Source of the DNA: Gordonia sp. UBA5067
GTDB taxonomy: Bacteria > Actinomycetota > Actinomycetes > Mycobacteriales > Mycobacteriaceae
DNA: 21,735 nt
Direction: 5' to 3'
NCBI RefSeq assembly: GCF_002414845.1
Contig: NZ_DIAX01000031.1
Location: 8,531 to 30,265, forward strand
How positions within the stretch are numbered: position 1 is the first letter of the stretch; each line of letters begins with the position of its first letter. A model generated the notes under the pieces. The model did not search any database and had not been told where the DNA came from. It worked only from the letters and a program-made list of their open reading frames with translations. This document shows positions 8,946 to 15,932 of this stretch, piece after piece. A program made the translations under genes and the position numbers.

Positions 8946-9197
8946 ATGAGTACCGACGCTCCCGCCTTGACCATGTACACGACCACGTGGTGCGGATACT
9001 GCAACCGCCTCAAGGTGGGACTGAAGAGTCTCGGTGTGACCTGGGACGAGGTGAACATCGAGGAGGACCCTGCCGCCGCCGACTTCGTCGGAAGCGTCAA
9101 TAACGGCAATCACGTCGTCCCGACGCTCAAGTACGCTGACGGCACCACTGCGACAAACCCATCGATCGCCGACGTGCGCAAGAAGCTCGGCCGCTGA
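8946..9197 (+). CDS. mrx1: Mycoredoxin (glutaredoxin-like, mycothiol-dependent)
   Basis: This small cytoplasmic thioredoxin-fold protein of 83 residues has a glutaredoxin-type active site WCGYC (C16, C19) and the cis-proline segment HVVPTL. Mycoredoxin-1 reduces mycothiol-mixed disulfides on proteins. The length and motif match the mycobacterial protein. I chose ATG 8946 because translation from it starts at MSTDAPALTMYTTTWCGYC, the normal family N-terminus; the in-frame extension up to 8877 is unlike the family. There is no spaced Shine-Dalgarno sequence. The upstream sigma-H-like promoter predicts a transcript starting at or just before the ATG, consistent with induction by thiol oxidation. 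Confidence 0.9.
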   Translation: MSTDAPALTMYTTTWCGYCNRLKVGLKSLGVTWDEVNIEEDPAAADFVGSVNNGNHVVPTLKYADGTTATNPSIADVRKKLGR

Positions 9198-9268
9198 TCG
9201 TCGGGCACGTCCGGCGAGATTCTGGGCACACTCGACGCGAAGGTGAGGCGCGCCCTGTCCGGGGCGGG

Positions 9269-9277
9269 TGACATAGT
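9269..9277 (+). promoter_or_regulatory. Possible extended -10 element of uvrD2
   Basis: TG-A-CATAGT lies at 9269-9277, seven bases before the GTG at 9285. There is no ribosome site before that GTG, so a leaderless transcript is plausible. No clear -35 element is seen. Confidence 0.35.
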
Positions 9278-9284
9278 GGTCGGC

Positions 9285-11387
9285 GTGGGGGACCATCTCG
9301 CCGATCTCGATCCGGAGCAGCTTGCCGCGGTGACCGCGCCGCGCGGCCCGGTTTGCGTGCTCGCCGGCGCCGGCACGGGCAAGACGCGCACGATCACGCG
9401 CCGAATCGCCCATCTCATCGACCGCGGACAGGTGAATCCCGACCAAGTCCTCGCCGTCACCTTCACCGCCCGGGCGGCCGGAGAAATGCGCTCGCGGCTG
9501 CGGGATCTCGGTATCGGCAGCGCCGGATCTGCCGCCGGGGTCCAAGCCCAGACCTTTCATGCCGCAGCATTGCGACAGCTGCGGTACTTCTGGCCCCGCG
9601 CCATCGGAGACACCCGATGGGAGTTGCTCGATTCCAAATTGCCGATCGTCGGACGGGCGGCGCGCCGGGCCCAATTGGCGACATCGACCGAAATGCTTCG
9701 CGACCTCGCGTCGGAGATTGAATGGGCCAAGGCGAGTCTGATCGGTCCGAGCGGATACGAGCAGGCGGTGATCCGGGCCGATCGTGAACCGCCCGCGCCC
9801 GCCGAACAGGTTGCGCAGGTGTTCGCGGCGTACGAGGCTGCGAAGATCGATGCCAATGGGGACCGGCTCCTCGACTTCGACGACCTGTTGATCTTCACCA
9901 CCCAGATCCTGGCCGACGACCCCGGACTCGCCGAGGAGTTCCGGTCGCGGTACCGGTGCTTCGTCGTCGACGAGTATCAGGACGTCACACCCGTACAGCA
10001 CGGGCTGCTCAAGGCCTGGCTCGGCGACCGCGACGACCTGACCGTCGTCGGCGATGCGAATCAGACCATTTACACCTTCGCCGGCGCGCGGGCGGAGTAT
10101 CTGCTGAACTTCTCCCGCGACTACCCCGATGCGCAGGTGGTGCGTCTGGTGCGCGATTACCGCTCAACGCCGGAAATCGTCGAACTCGCCAACCGTGTTA
10201 TCGGCGGCGCACGTGGCCGGGCAGCGGGGACCCGGCTCGAACTCATCGGGCAGCGCCCACCGGGCCCGGCGCCGCGATTCACCGAGCACCCCGACGAACC
10301 CGCGGAGGCGGCCGCGACCGTCGGCGAGATCGTCACACTCATCGATGACGGGGTGCCGGCATCGGAGATCGCCGTGCTCTACCGCATCAACGCGCAGTCG
10401 CAGGTCTATGAGCAGGCGCTCACCGAGGCGCAGATTCCCTATCAGGTTCGCGGCGGCGACGCCTTCTTCGCGCGAACCGAGATCCGCCAGGCCCTGCGGG
10501 AGATCGTCAAGGCGTCGCGCGCAGCCGAGGTCGCCGCGGGCGACGGGCTCGTCGACGCGGTTCGGCTGCTGCTCTTCCCGCTCGGGCTGACACCGCAGGA
10601 GCCCTCGGGCGCGGAGGCCAAGTCGCGGTGGGCATCGCTGACCGCACTGGTCGAGTTGGCCGACGAACTCCTGGCGCACAATCCGGCGCTGGGCATGGGC
10701 GAGCTGGCGACCGAGCTGACGTCGCGCTCGCAGGCCGGGCACCCGCCGACGATGCGCGGTGTCACGCTGTCCTCGCTGCACGCGGCAAAAGGCCTGGAGT
10801 GGGATGCGGTGTTCCTCGTCGGCCTCACCGATGGTGCGGTGCCGATTTCGCATGCCATTGATACGTCCCCGGAAGCCATCGAGGAGGAACGGCGACTGTT
10901 CTACGTCGGCGTCACGCGGGCCCGTGAGCATCTGCGGCTGTCGTGGGCGCTTGCGCGCAATGAGGGCGGGCGCCGGGGCCGCCGAAAGTCACGGTTCCTG
11001 GCAGGACTGCTGCCGACGTGCGAGCGCTGTTCCTCGAACCTGCTGGGTTCGCGCGCGTTGCGTACCGGGCGGTGCGATTCGTGTTCCGGGGACGGTCGCC
11101 CAGCGCGAACCGGCGCGCCGGGAACGGGGGCCGCGGGGCGGGCGGCCACGCTGCCCCTCGGTCCGGCCGACGCCGAACTCTTCGACAGCCTCCGACAGTG
11201 GCGCGCATCGGAGGCCAACCGCCAGAAGAAGCCGGCCTTCACCGTCTTTGCGGATAAGACGCTGCGCGAGATCGCGATCAGCCGACCCGCCGACCTAGGT
11301 CGGCTGATGCGGGTGAGCGGCGTGGGACCGGCCAAGCTCGAGCAGTACGGAGACGCGGTCGTCGCGATTGTCGCCGATGCTGATTAG
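9285..11387 (+). CDS. uvrD2: UvrD2, superfamily 1 DNA helicase with tetracysteine and HRDC domains
   Basis: This is a 3'-5' SF1 helicase of the mycobacterial UvrD2 type; the M. tuberculosis enzyme is essential and has a similar length of about 700 residues. From GTG 9285 the protein is 700 residues. Walker A AGAGTGKT is at 27-34, followed by TFTARAAGEM, DEYQD (229-233), GDANQTIYTFAGA, LHAAKGLEWD and YVGVTRARE. A tetracysteine element has C579, C582, C597 and C600. An HRDC domain occupies roughly 629-700 and ends in VSGVGPAKLEQYG, an arrangement typical of UvrD2. An in-frame GTG at 9243 would add 14 residues, but family starts and the -10-like element favour 9285. The C-terminal zinc and HRDC parts help DNA binding in the known enzyme. 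Confidence 0.93.
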   Translation: MGDHLADLDPEQLAAVTAPRGPVCVLAGAGTGKTRTITRRIAHLIDRGQVNPDQVLAVTFTARAAGEMRSRLRDLGIGSAGSAAGVQAQTFHAAALRQLRYFWPRAIGDTRWELLDSKLPIVGRAARRAQLATSTEMLRDLASEIEWAKASLIGPSGYEQAVIRADREPPAPAEQVAQVFAAYEAAKIDANGDRLLDFDDLLIFTTQILADDPGLAEEFRSRYRCFVVDEYQDVTPVQHGLLKAWLGDRDDLTVVGDANQTIYTFAGARAEYLLNFSRDYPDAQVVRLVRDYRSTPEIVELANRVIGGARGRAAGTRLELIGQRPPGPAPRFTEHPDEPAEAAATVGEIVTLIDDGVPASEIAVLYRINAQSQVYEQALTEAQIPYQVRGGDAFFARTEIRQALREIVKASRAAEVAAGDGLVDAVRLLLFPLGLTPQEPSGAEAKSRWASLTALVELADELLAHNPALGMGELATELTSRSQAGHPPTMRGVTLSSLHAAKGLEWDAVFLVGLTDGAVPISHAIDTSPEAIEEERRLFYVGVTRAREHLRLSWALARNEGGRRGRRKSRFLAGLLPTCERCSSNLLGSRALRTGRCDSCSGDGRPARTGAPGTGAAGRAATLPLGPADAELFDSLRQWRASEANRQKKPAFTVFADKTLREIAISRPADLGRLMRVSGVGPAKLEQYGDAVVAIVADAD

Positions 11388-11393
11388 TGCCAA

Positions 11394-11442
11394 ACCTGCA
11401 GGTAGAAAATGGGTTGTGCCGTCCTGGTGCACCCCGTAGCCT
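11394..11442 (+). promoter_or_regulatory. whiB7 promoter with AT-rich WhiB7 box
   Basis: The -35 TTGTGC (11414-11419) and -10 TAGCCT (11437-11442) have a 17-bp spacer. An AT-rich TAGAAAAT (11403-11410) ends exactly 3 bp before the -35, as described for promoters activated by WhiB7 with the primary sigma factor. This predicts positive autoregulation. A perfect palindrome ACCTGCAGGT (11394-11403) abuts the AT-rich box; its role is unknown. Confidence 0.65.
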
Positions 11443-11509
11443 GATTCGAGTCAAGCAGCGGGGGACAGGCCCCGTTGTGCGCAAGACTGAGACGGAAGGA
11501 GTGCGGACC

Positions 11510-11680
11510 GTGAACACAAGCCATCAGCTCGCCGGCAGTTCCGTCGTCGCCGTGCGCCCGTGGCGGGAAATCATCCTGACCACGACTGACTTCGTCGATG
11601 CAGCGCACAAGTCGATTGCCGCGGTAGCCGCGCGAGCGCTGTGGCGATTCTCCGTACCGGATCAATCCGATGTGACCTAG
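11510..11680 (+). CDS. whiB7 leader peptide (upstream ORF)
   Basis: This 56-codon ORF starts at GTG 11510 after a near-perfect ribosome site, AAGGAG at 11496-11501 with eight bases of spacing. That is one of the best ribosome sites in this window. The peptide begins MNTSHQLAGSSVVAVRPWRE and ends in VPDQSDVT. I see no known domain. The stop (TAG 11678-11680) lies 12 bases before the first arm of the intrinsic terminator. Upstream ORFs are known in whiB7 leaders of mycobacteria and Streptomyces (wblC), where slowed translation under ribosome-targeting antibiotics permits transcription into whiB7. This ORF very likely has that sensor role, and its peptide product need not be functional. Confidence 0.75.
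   Translation: MNTSHQLAGSSVVAVRPWREIILTTTDFVDAAHKSIAAVAARALWRFSVPDQSDVT
11560..11569 (+). promoter_or_regulatory. Candidate antiterminator strand within the whiB7 leader ORF
   Basis: GTGGCGGGAA at 11560-11569 matches the 3' arm of the terminator, GTGGCCGGAA, at 9 of 10 positions. It could therefore pair with the terminator 5' arm (11693-11702) in its place. It lies within the leader ORF, where a translating ribosome would cover or release it. Confidence 0.45.
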
Positions 11681-11692
11681 TCCTCGGACATC

Positions 11693-11741
11693 TTCCGGCC
11701 ACGGCGAATCGCGAACGCGAGAGCTGTGGCCGGAATTTTTT
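11693..11741 (+). terminator. Intrinsic terminator (attenuator) in the whiB7 leader
   Basis: TTCCGGCCAC (11693-11702) pairs perfectly with GTGGCCGGAA (11726-11735) to form a 10-bp GC-rich stem, followed at once by six Ts (11736-11741). The loop holds a second hairpin, TCGCG-AA-CGCGA (11709-11720). This is the strongest intrinsic terminator in the window, and it lies 38 bp before the whiB7 start, so it must act as a premature attenuator. Confidence 0.92.
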
Positions 11742-11779
11742 GCACCCCGATCCGTACCCCTGAACCTGTGGAGATTCCC

Positions 11780-12067
11780 ATGACTTGTCTAACTGATTTC
11801 ATCGACGGCTCCCCGCCTCCCCGCACTCTCGACTCACTCGGGCTGCCGTGCCGGGAGGCCGAGGCGGACCTGTGGTTTGCCGAGGCGCCGGCCGACCTGG
11901 AGGCCGCAAAGGCGCTCTGCCAGGGCTGCTCGCTGCAACGGGAGTGCCTCGATACGGCCATCGAGCGTGCTGAGCCATGGGGCGTGTGGGGTGGCGAGAT
12001 CTTTGACCGCGGTCAGGTTGTCGCCCGCAAGCGCCCACGCGGCCGGCCCCGCAAGGTCGCAAGCTGA
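11780..12067 (+). CDS. whiB7: WhiB7, Fe-S transcriptional activator of intrinsic antibiotic resistance
   Basis: WhiB7 binds the primary sigma factor and an AT-rich site to switch on drug export, ribosome protection and methylation genes when translation is stressed. The 95-residue protein has the four Fe-S ligands C24, C47, C50 and C56. The WhiB turn GVWGG lies at 68-72, and the WhiB7-specific C-terminal AT-hook RGRPRK at 87-92. The AT-hook separates it from other WhiB proteins. ATG 11780 has GGAG at 11770-11773 with six bases of spacing. The gene is preceded by an autoregulatory-type promoter, a leader ORF and an attenuator. It lies between uvrD2 and a convergent ABC1 kinase gene, as in M. 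tuberculosis. Confidence 0.95.
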   Translation: MTCLTDFIDGSPPPRTLDSLGLPCREAEADLWFAEAPADLEAAKALCQGCSLQRECLDTAIERAEPWGVWGGEIFDRGQVVARKRPRGRPRKVAS

Positions 12068-12069
12068 CC

Positions 12070-12103
12070 CCGAGCCCGGCAGGCAGAAGCTTGTCGGGCT
12101 CGG
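12070..12103. terminator. GC-rich hairpin between convergent whiB7 and ABC1 kinase genes
   Basis: CCGAGCCCG (12070-12078) pairs perfectly with CGGGCTCGG (12095-12103). The stem extends by one G-T and one C-G pair, leaving a 12-base loop. There is no long T-run on either side. Its place between two converging stop codons suggests a bidirectional terminator or transcript-end stabiliser. Confidence 0.6.
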
Positions 12104-12120
12104 ATTCTGTCCGCCGGCGG

Positions 12121-13434
12121 TCAGTCGATGCCGGGCACCCACTCGGACATGATCGCCCGATAGGGCGCATGCGCCTCCAACTGCGCGGCGATCCCGACGC
12201 AGCCGAGCAACACCCGGAAGACCATCACGTAATTCTTCGGCACGTTGAGATTGCGCGACGTCTTGTACACGTCACCACGCAAATCGGTGGCGTTGCCTGC
12301 GGCGCGCTGCAACCACTTGCGGGTGAAGTGGAACTCATCGGTGTAGAGCGGGTCGACGAAGGGCTTGAGGTAGGCCTCGATGTCTTCGGCCGACACCTTT
12401 GACGCGTGGCTCGGCCGGATGAAATCAGTGGCGACGAGCAGATCGCGCAACTCGTCGTAGTCGCGGTCGCGGGCCAGTTTGAGGATCGGCCCGGTGTCGG
12501 CGGGCAGCCCGTCGGGGTAGAAGCCGACCGCGCCGAAGTCAAGGACGCCGAACCGGCCGTCGTCGGCGATGAAGAAATTGCCTGGATGCGGATCGCCGTG
12601 CAGCAGCCCGACGCGGTACGGCGAGGAGATCTCGAACTGCGCCATCCGGGCGGCAGCCTCGTTGCGCTGCGCTTGCGTACCGTCGGTGATCAGTTTCGAC
12701 AGCGGGATGCCGTTCATCCACTCCGAGACGACGACCTTGGGTGCGCTGGCGACGACCTTCGGGACGAGGAAGTCGGGGTCGCCATCGAAGGCTTTGGCGA
12801 AGACACGCTGATGCTCGGCCTCGCCAAGGTAGTCGAGTTCGGCATCGGTACGGTCGATCAGTTCGTCGATCATCGCTTTCACGTCGGTGCCGGGGGAGAG
12901 CTTCTGGATGAGCCCCGACATGCGGCCGAGCGTCTTCAGATCGGCGCGCAGGGCGTGGTCGGCGCCAGGGTATTGGACTTTGACAGCGACGTCGCGGCCG
13001 TCGGACCACACCGCGCGGTGGACCTGACCGATGCTCGCCGCAGCGGCCGGGTCGTCGTTGAACTCGCGGAAGCGTTCACGCCACTTGGTGCCGAGTTGCT
13101 GGTCGAGTACAGCGTGGACCTTGTCCGCGGGCAGCGGAGGTGCGTCTGCCTGGAGTTTTGTCAGGGCCGCGCGGAACGGTTCGCCGAACTCTTCGGGGAT
13201 CGCCGCTTCCATGATGGACAGTGCCTGGCCGACCTTCATCGCGCCGCCCTTGAGCTCGCCGAGGACGGCGAACAGCTGCTCGGCGGTCTTCTCCATCAGC
13301 TCCTGGCTGACCTCATCCTTGCTTTTGCCGGCGATGCGCTTGCCCAGGCCGCCGACCGCGCGCCCGGCAACACCAATCGGCAGTGCCGCCAATTTGGCGT
13401 TCCGACGCCCCGCCCCCCGCGTGATTTCACTCAT
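12121..13434 (-). CDS. ABC1/AarF (UbiB-like) atypical protein kinase
   Basis: This 437-residue member of the ABC1/ADCK/UbiB kinase-like family shows the diagnostic KVGQ motif (67-70) and the alanine-rich loop AAASIGQVH (131-139). The lysine of VAVKV (K152) follows, then the catalytic-type loop HGDPHPGN (279-286) and DFG (299-301). Bacterial members are linked to quinone biosynthesis and lipid handling through ATPase activity. The M. tuberculosis counterpart Rv3197, also beside whiB7, has been tied to macrolide tolerance (from memory). No strong transmembrane tail is seen. The start ATG overlaps the stop of the upstream gene in ATGAGTGA. A TATCCT hexamer (13447-13442 on this strand) lies seven bases before the ATG, so an internal leaderless promoter is also possible. 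The substrate is unknown. Confidence 0.88.
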   Translation of the reverse strand: MSEITRGAGRRNAKLAALPIGVAGRAVGGLGKRIAGKSKDEVSQELMEKTAEQLFAVLGELKGGAMKVGQALSIMEAAIPEEFGEPFRAALTKLQADAPPLPADKVHAVLDQQLGTKWRERFREFNDDPAAAASIGQVHRAVWSDGRDVAVKVQYPGADHALRADLKTLGRMSGLIQKLSPGTDVKAMIDELIDRTDAELDYLGEAEHQRVFAKAFDGDPDFLVPKVVASAPKVVVSEWMNGIPLSKLITDGTQAQRNEAAARMAQFEISSPYRVGLLHGDPHPGNFFIADDGRFGVLDFGAVGFYPDGLPADTGPILKLARDRDYDELRDLLVATDFIRPSHASKVSAEDIEAYLKPFVDPLYTDEFHFTRKWLQRAAGNATDLRGDVYKTSRNLNVPKNYVMVFRVLLGCVGIAAQLEAHAPYRAIMSEWVPGID

Positions 13435-14362
13435 GGCCGCAAGGATAGTCGACTTCTCGCGGAGCAGGCGCGCCCCAGCAGGCTCCGCAGTGGCAGTGCG
13501 GGTGGGCCGGCCAGTGCTTGTGGCGCAAACGCACCGGGCAGGGGTGAATCTCGACGGTGCGGTCGACGAGATCTGGGCGGGTGGGGGCCGCCGACCCGTC
13601 TGATGCGCACTGCCGCAGGCCCGCGCTGACCTGATCGATCTGGTCGACGGCGACGCCCACGGTAAGTGCGCTGACCGCTTCGCCGGCGAATCCGGGCCGG
13701 TTGACCAGTTGGGCGCACATCAGCGGCCATTGGGGGTCGAGGGTGGCGCGATGGTGGTCGGCGCAGCGCAAACAGCTCGTCTGTCCCGGCAGGACCAGCG
13801 GCCCGACAACGCCGACCCCGTCGCGCAGCACTACCGGCAGGTGGGGGACCCGGTGGCGCATCAGGTCGCCCACGACGAGTGGATCGTGGTGGGCGAAGTC
13901 GGTGAGGACCACCAGGGTCGGGTGTCGCGGGGCCCGCCACGGTCGTGCGCGCCGTGCGCTGCTGTGGACGAGAGGGTAGCCGGCCCTGGTCAAGGCGGCG
14001 TCGAGGCCGTCGCGGAGCGGACCGGTGCCGTGCAGGCAGACGCGAAGGGTCTGGGGCGAAGGCGCGGGCACGGTCTCGACGGTGTGCAGCAGTCGCGTGA
14101 TCGCCATGAAATCGGCGTGGTCGAGCCCGATTTCGCGCAACCGGGTCCGCAGGTGAGTCGCGCCGTCGCGTGCATCGAGGGCGTCGAGCAGCTCGGCAAC
14201 CGCCTGCGCGCCGACCGTCGGCGGGAGTTCGACGAGCAGGCTGCGCTCCGGATCGCAGCCGACCTGCAGCTGGTGGTCGCCGCGGACGAGCACCGTCGCG
14301 CGGTATCGCGGGCGCGCGGTGGTCCGGGCCGTGGACGGGGTCGGGCGTGCCGGTTCGGTCAT
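13427..14362 (-). CDS. Cyclodehydratase / TOMM leader-binding (ThiF-related) domain protein
   Basis: This protein resembles the leader-binding partner of YcaO cyclodehydratases in azol(in)e peptide pathways. The signature is VLPGQTSCLRCADHHRAT with the CxxC at 197-200, and a second cysteine group CHCGAC (290-295) that would complete a zinc site. A glycine-rich HGTGPLRDG near 111-119 sits where E1-like proteins bind nucleotide. No YcaO gene or precursor peptide is present in this window. M. tuberculosis has the counterpart Rv3196 at the same place. From ATG 14362 it is 311 residues; an in-frame ATG at 14386 would add eight, and neither has a clear ribosome site. The C-terminus overlaps the ABC1 kinase start by 8 nt, implying coupled expression. 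Family assignment is by motif recall; the role is unknown. Confidence 0.75.
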   Translation of the reverse strand: MTEPARPTPSTARTTARPRYRATVLVRGDHQLQVGCDPERSLLVELPPTVGAQAVAELLDALDARDGATHLRTRLREIGLDHADFMAITRLLHTVETVPAPSPQTLRVCLHGTGPLRDGLDAALTRAGYPLVHSSARRARPWRAPRHPTLVVLTDFAHHDPLVVGDLMRHRVPHLPVVLRDGVGVVGPLVLPGQTSCLRCADHHRATLDPQWPLMCAQLVNRPGFAGEAVSALTVGVAVDQIDQVSAGLRQCASDGSAAPTRPDLVDRTVEIHPCPVRLRHKHWPAHPHCHCGACWGAPAPREVDYPCGHE

Positions 14363-14412
14363 GGCTGCCAGTGTGTGCCCGCCCATGCGGGCAGGCCGGC
14401 CGTCAACCCAGG

Positions 14413-14421
14413 TTATCCACA
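14413..14421 (+). promoter_or_regulatory. Consensus DnaA box
   Basis: TTATCCACA is a perfect 9-base DnaA box. It lies in the 90-bp gap between the zincin stop and the cyclodehydratase-like start. It is a single copy, so this is not an origin; if real, it would be a regulatory or titration site. TTGACG on the minus strand (14406-14401), a -35-like hexamer, lies next to it. Confidence 0.4.
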
Positions 14422-14452
14422 GGTCGGCCTCGGGCGTGACCTGGGATTTCGC

Positions 14453-15898
14453 CTACCTGTCTGATTCTCCGTCGACCGGGTGGATGCCCGCGTCGCCGGC
14501 TCCGTCCTCGTCGGCGATCACCTTCTTCAGGGCCTCAAGAGGATCGACGTCGTCGCCGGTGAGGATTCGGTCGATGAACGCTGCCGGAGCGTCCAGATCC
14601 GCGCTGTCGGGGAGCAGATCGGGGTGATCCCACACACGGTCGCGAACGGTCACGTCGGTGGCGTCGAGCAGCCGGTCCCACAGCGCCGTCGCGTCGCGGA
14701 CTCGGCGGGGCCGCAGTTCGAGGCCGACCAGCGTCGCGAAGGTCTGCTCGGCGGGACCGCCGGAGGCGCGTCGCCGGCGCATGGTCTCGGTGAGTGCCGC
14801 CGTTGCCGGGATCCGGTCGCCGAGCGCCCGGGTCACAACGTGCTCGACCCATCCCTCGATGAGTGCGAGCAGGGTCTCGAGCCGATCCAGGGCGGCCTTC
14901 TGCTCCGGGGTCGTCGTCGGCTCGAATGCCGTCGCCGACCCGAGTAGCTCCTCGATCCGGCCCGGATTGGCCATCAACTCCTCGGGGTTCACCCCGTCGC
15001 CAAGTGAGTCGGTGAGACCGCTGAGGTCGACGGTGATGCCCGATGCGTACTGCTCGACAGCGGACAGGAGACGCTGGCGCAGCCAGGACACGTGGGTGAA
15101 CAGGCGCACGTGGGCGGCCTCGCGGGCGGCCAGGTAGACGATGATCTCCTGTGCGGGCAGGTCGAGGCCGTCGGCGAAGGCGGCAATCGCCTCGGGCAGC
15201 AGTACCGCGGTGCCCGCCGGGGCGAGCGGCAAGCCGATATCGGTGCCGGTGAGGACTTCGGTGGCGAGGGTGCCCAGCCCCTGGCCGAGTTGGGTGCCGA
15301 ACACCGAGCCCGAGAGCTGGCTCATGATGCCCATCATGGGGCCCGCCAGCGCGGCGGCCTCCGCCGGCAGCCCCAGGGACCAGGCCTGGGACAACTGGCG
15401 GGCCAGCGGGTCGCACAGGGTGGCCCACGTCGGCAGCGATTCCTCGAGCCACTGCACCGGCGTCCACGCGACCGAGGTCGTCACCCCGCTGGGTAGTGCG
15501 CTGGCATCGTCGAGCCACGTCTCGGCGAGGTGCACCGCATCGGCGACGGCGGAGGTCTCCTTGGCGAGCACCGGGGTGAAGTCGCCGATTTCCTGGCGCG
15601 CGATCTGCTTGGCCAATTCGTAGTTCACCGGCGGTGCCGAGGCGCCGACCGGACCGGTGCCCATCGCGCTGAACATGGTTCCGAGCTGGGAGAACATTTG
15701 CCCGATCATCTCCGGGCTGAGTTTGTTGGGATCGAAGTCCGCGCCGAGCGCGCCGAACTGCGACGGGTCGAATGCCGATGGGTCGACGTTGAACCCGAAG
15801 GGGTTCGCGCCGGCGGGCCGGTCGGGTTCGCCGGGCTTGTTCTGGTCGTCGTCACGGTCCGGGTCGTTGCCGGCGAAGCCGAACGGGAGATCGCTCAT
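14453..15898 (-). CDS. Zinc-dependent metalloprotease-like protein (DUF2342 / F420-associated family)
   Basis: This 481-residue protein belongs to the actinobacterial family annotated as zinc-dependent metalloprotease or F420-biosynthesis-associated hydrolase (Rv3195 type). The key motif is REAAHVRLF with E260 and H263, followed by a conserved LIEGWVEHVV helix (about 347-356). It has no classical HExxH, so zinc binding is inferred from the family. The first 90 residues are rich in Asp, Pro, Gly, Asn and Phe and look disordered. There is no signal peptide or membrane helix, so it is probably cytoplasmic. On this strand ATG 15898 is preceded by GGTGGA and by a TACGGT hexamer six bases away, so a leaderless start is possible. 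It is first in the minus-strand run and divergent from the PDZ protease gene. Its substrate is unknown. Confidence 0.85.
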   Translation of the reverse strand: MSDLPFGFAGNDPDRDDDQNKPGEPDRPAGANPFGFNVDPSAFDPSQFGALGADFDPNKLSPEMIGQMFSQLGTMFSAMGTGPVGASAPPVNYELAKQIARQEIGDFTPVLAKETSAVADAVHLAETWLDDASALPSGVTTSVAWTPVQWLEESLPTWATLCDPLARQLSQAWSLGLPAEAAALAGPMMGIMSQLSGSVFGTQLGQGLGTLATEVLTGTDIGLPLAPAGTAVLLPEAIAAFADGLDLPAQEIIVYLAAREAAHVRLFTHVSWLRQRLLSAVEQYASGITVDLSGLTDSLGDGVNPEELMANPGRIEELLGSATAFEPTTTPEQKAALDRLETLLALIEGWVEHVVTRALGDRIPATAALTETMRRRRASGGPAEQTFATLVGLELRPRRVRDATALWDRLLDATDVTVRDRVWDHPDLLPDSADLDAPAAFIDRILTGDDVDPLEALKKVIADEDGAGDAGIHPVDGESDR

Positions 15899-15919
15899 GG
15901 TTCCACCGTACCGACCGAT

Positions 15920-15925
15920 TACCCT
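15920..15925 (+). promoter_or_regulatory. Possible -10 element for the PDZ/Lon-like protease gene
   Basis: TACCCT (15920-15925) lies seven bases before GTG 15933, which has no ribosome site, fitting a leaderless transcript. It lies in the 34-bp divergent gap, with the opposite gene's TACGGT element only a few bases away, so the two promoters would be nearly back to back. Confidence 0.35.
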
Positions 15926-15932
15926 GGCGCAG

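Noticed and set aside
8715..10001. 428-residue minus-strand open frame opposite nudC, mrx1 and uvrD2
   Set aside because: It is antisense to three motif-verified genes and has no protein signature.
12091..12402. Small plus-strand frame after whiB7
   Set aside because: It overlaps the terminator hairpin and the antisense of the ABC1 kinase C-terminus and shows no ribosome site.
12406..13629. 407-residue plus-strand open frame opposite the ABC1 kinase gene
   Set aside because: The minus strand encodes all ABC1 motifs (KVGQ, AAAS, HGDPHPGN, DFG); the plus frame has no family and no ribosome site.
14413..14421. Replication origin
   Set aside because: Only one DnaA box, no AT-rich unwinding region, and no dnaA/dnaN genes nearby.
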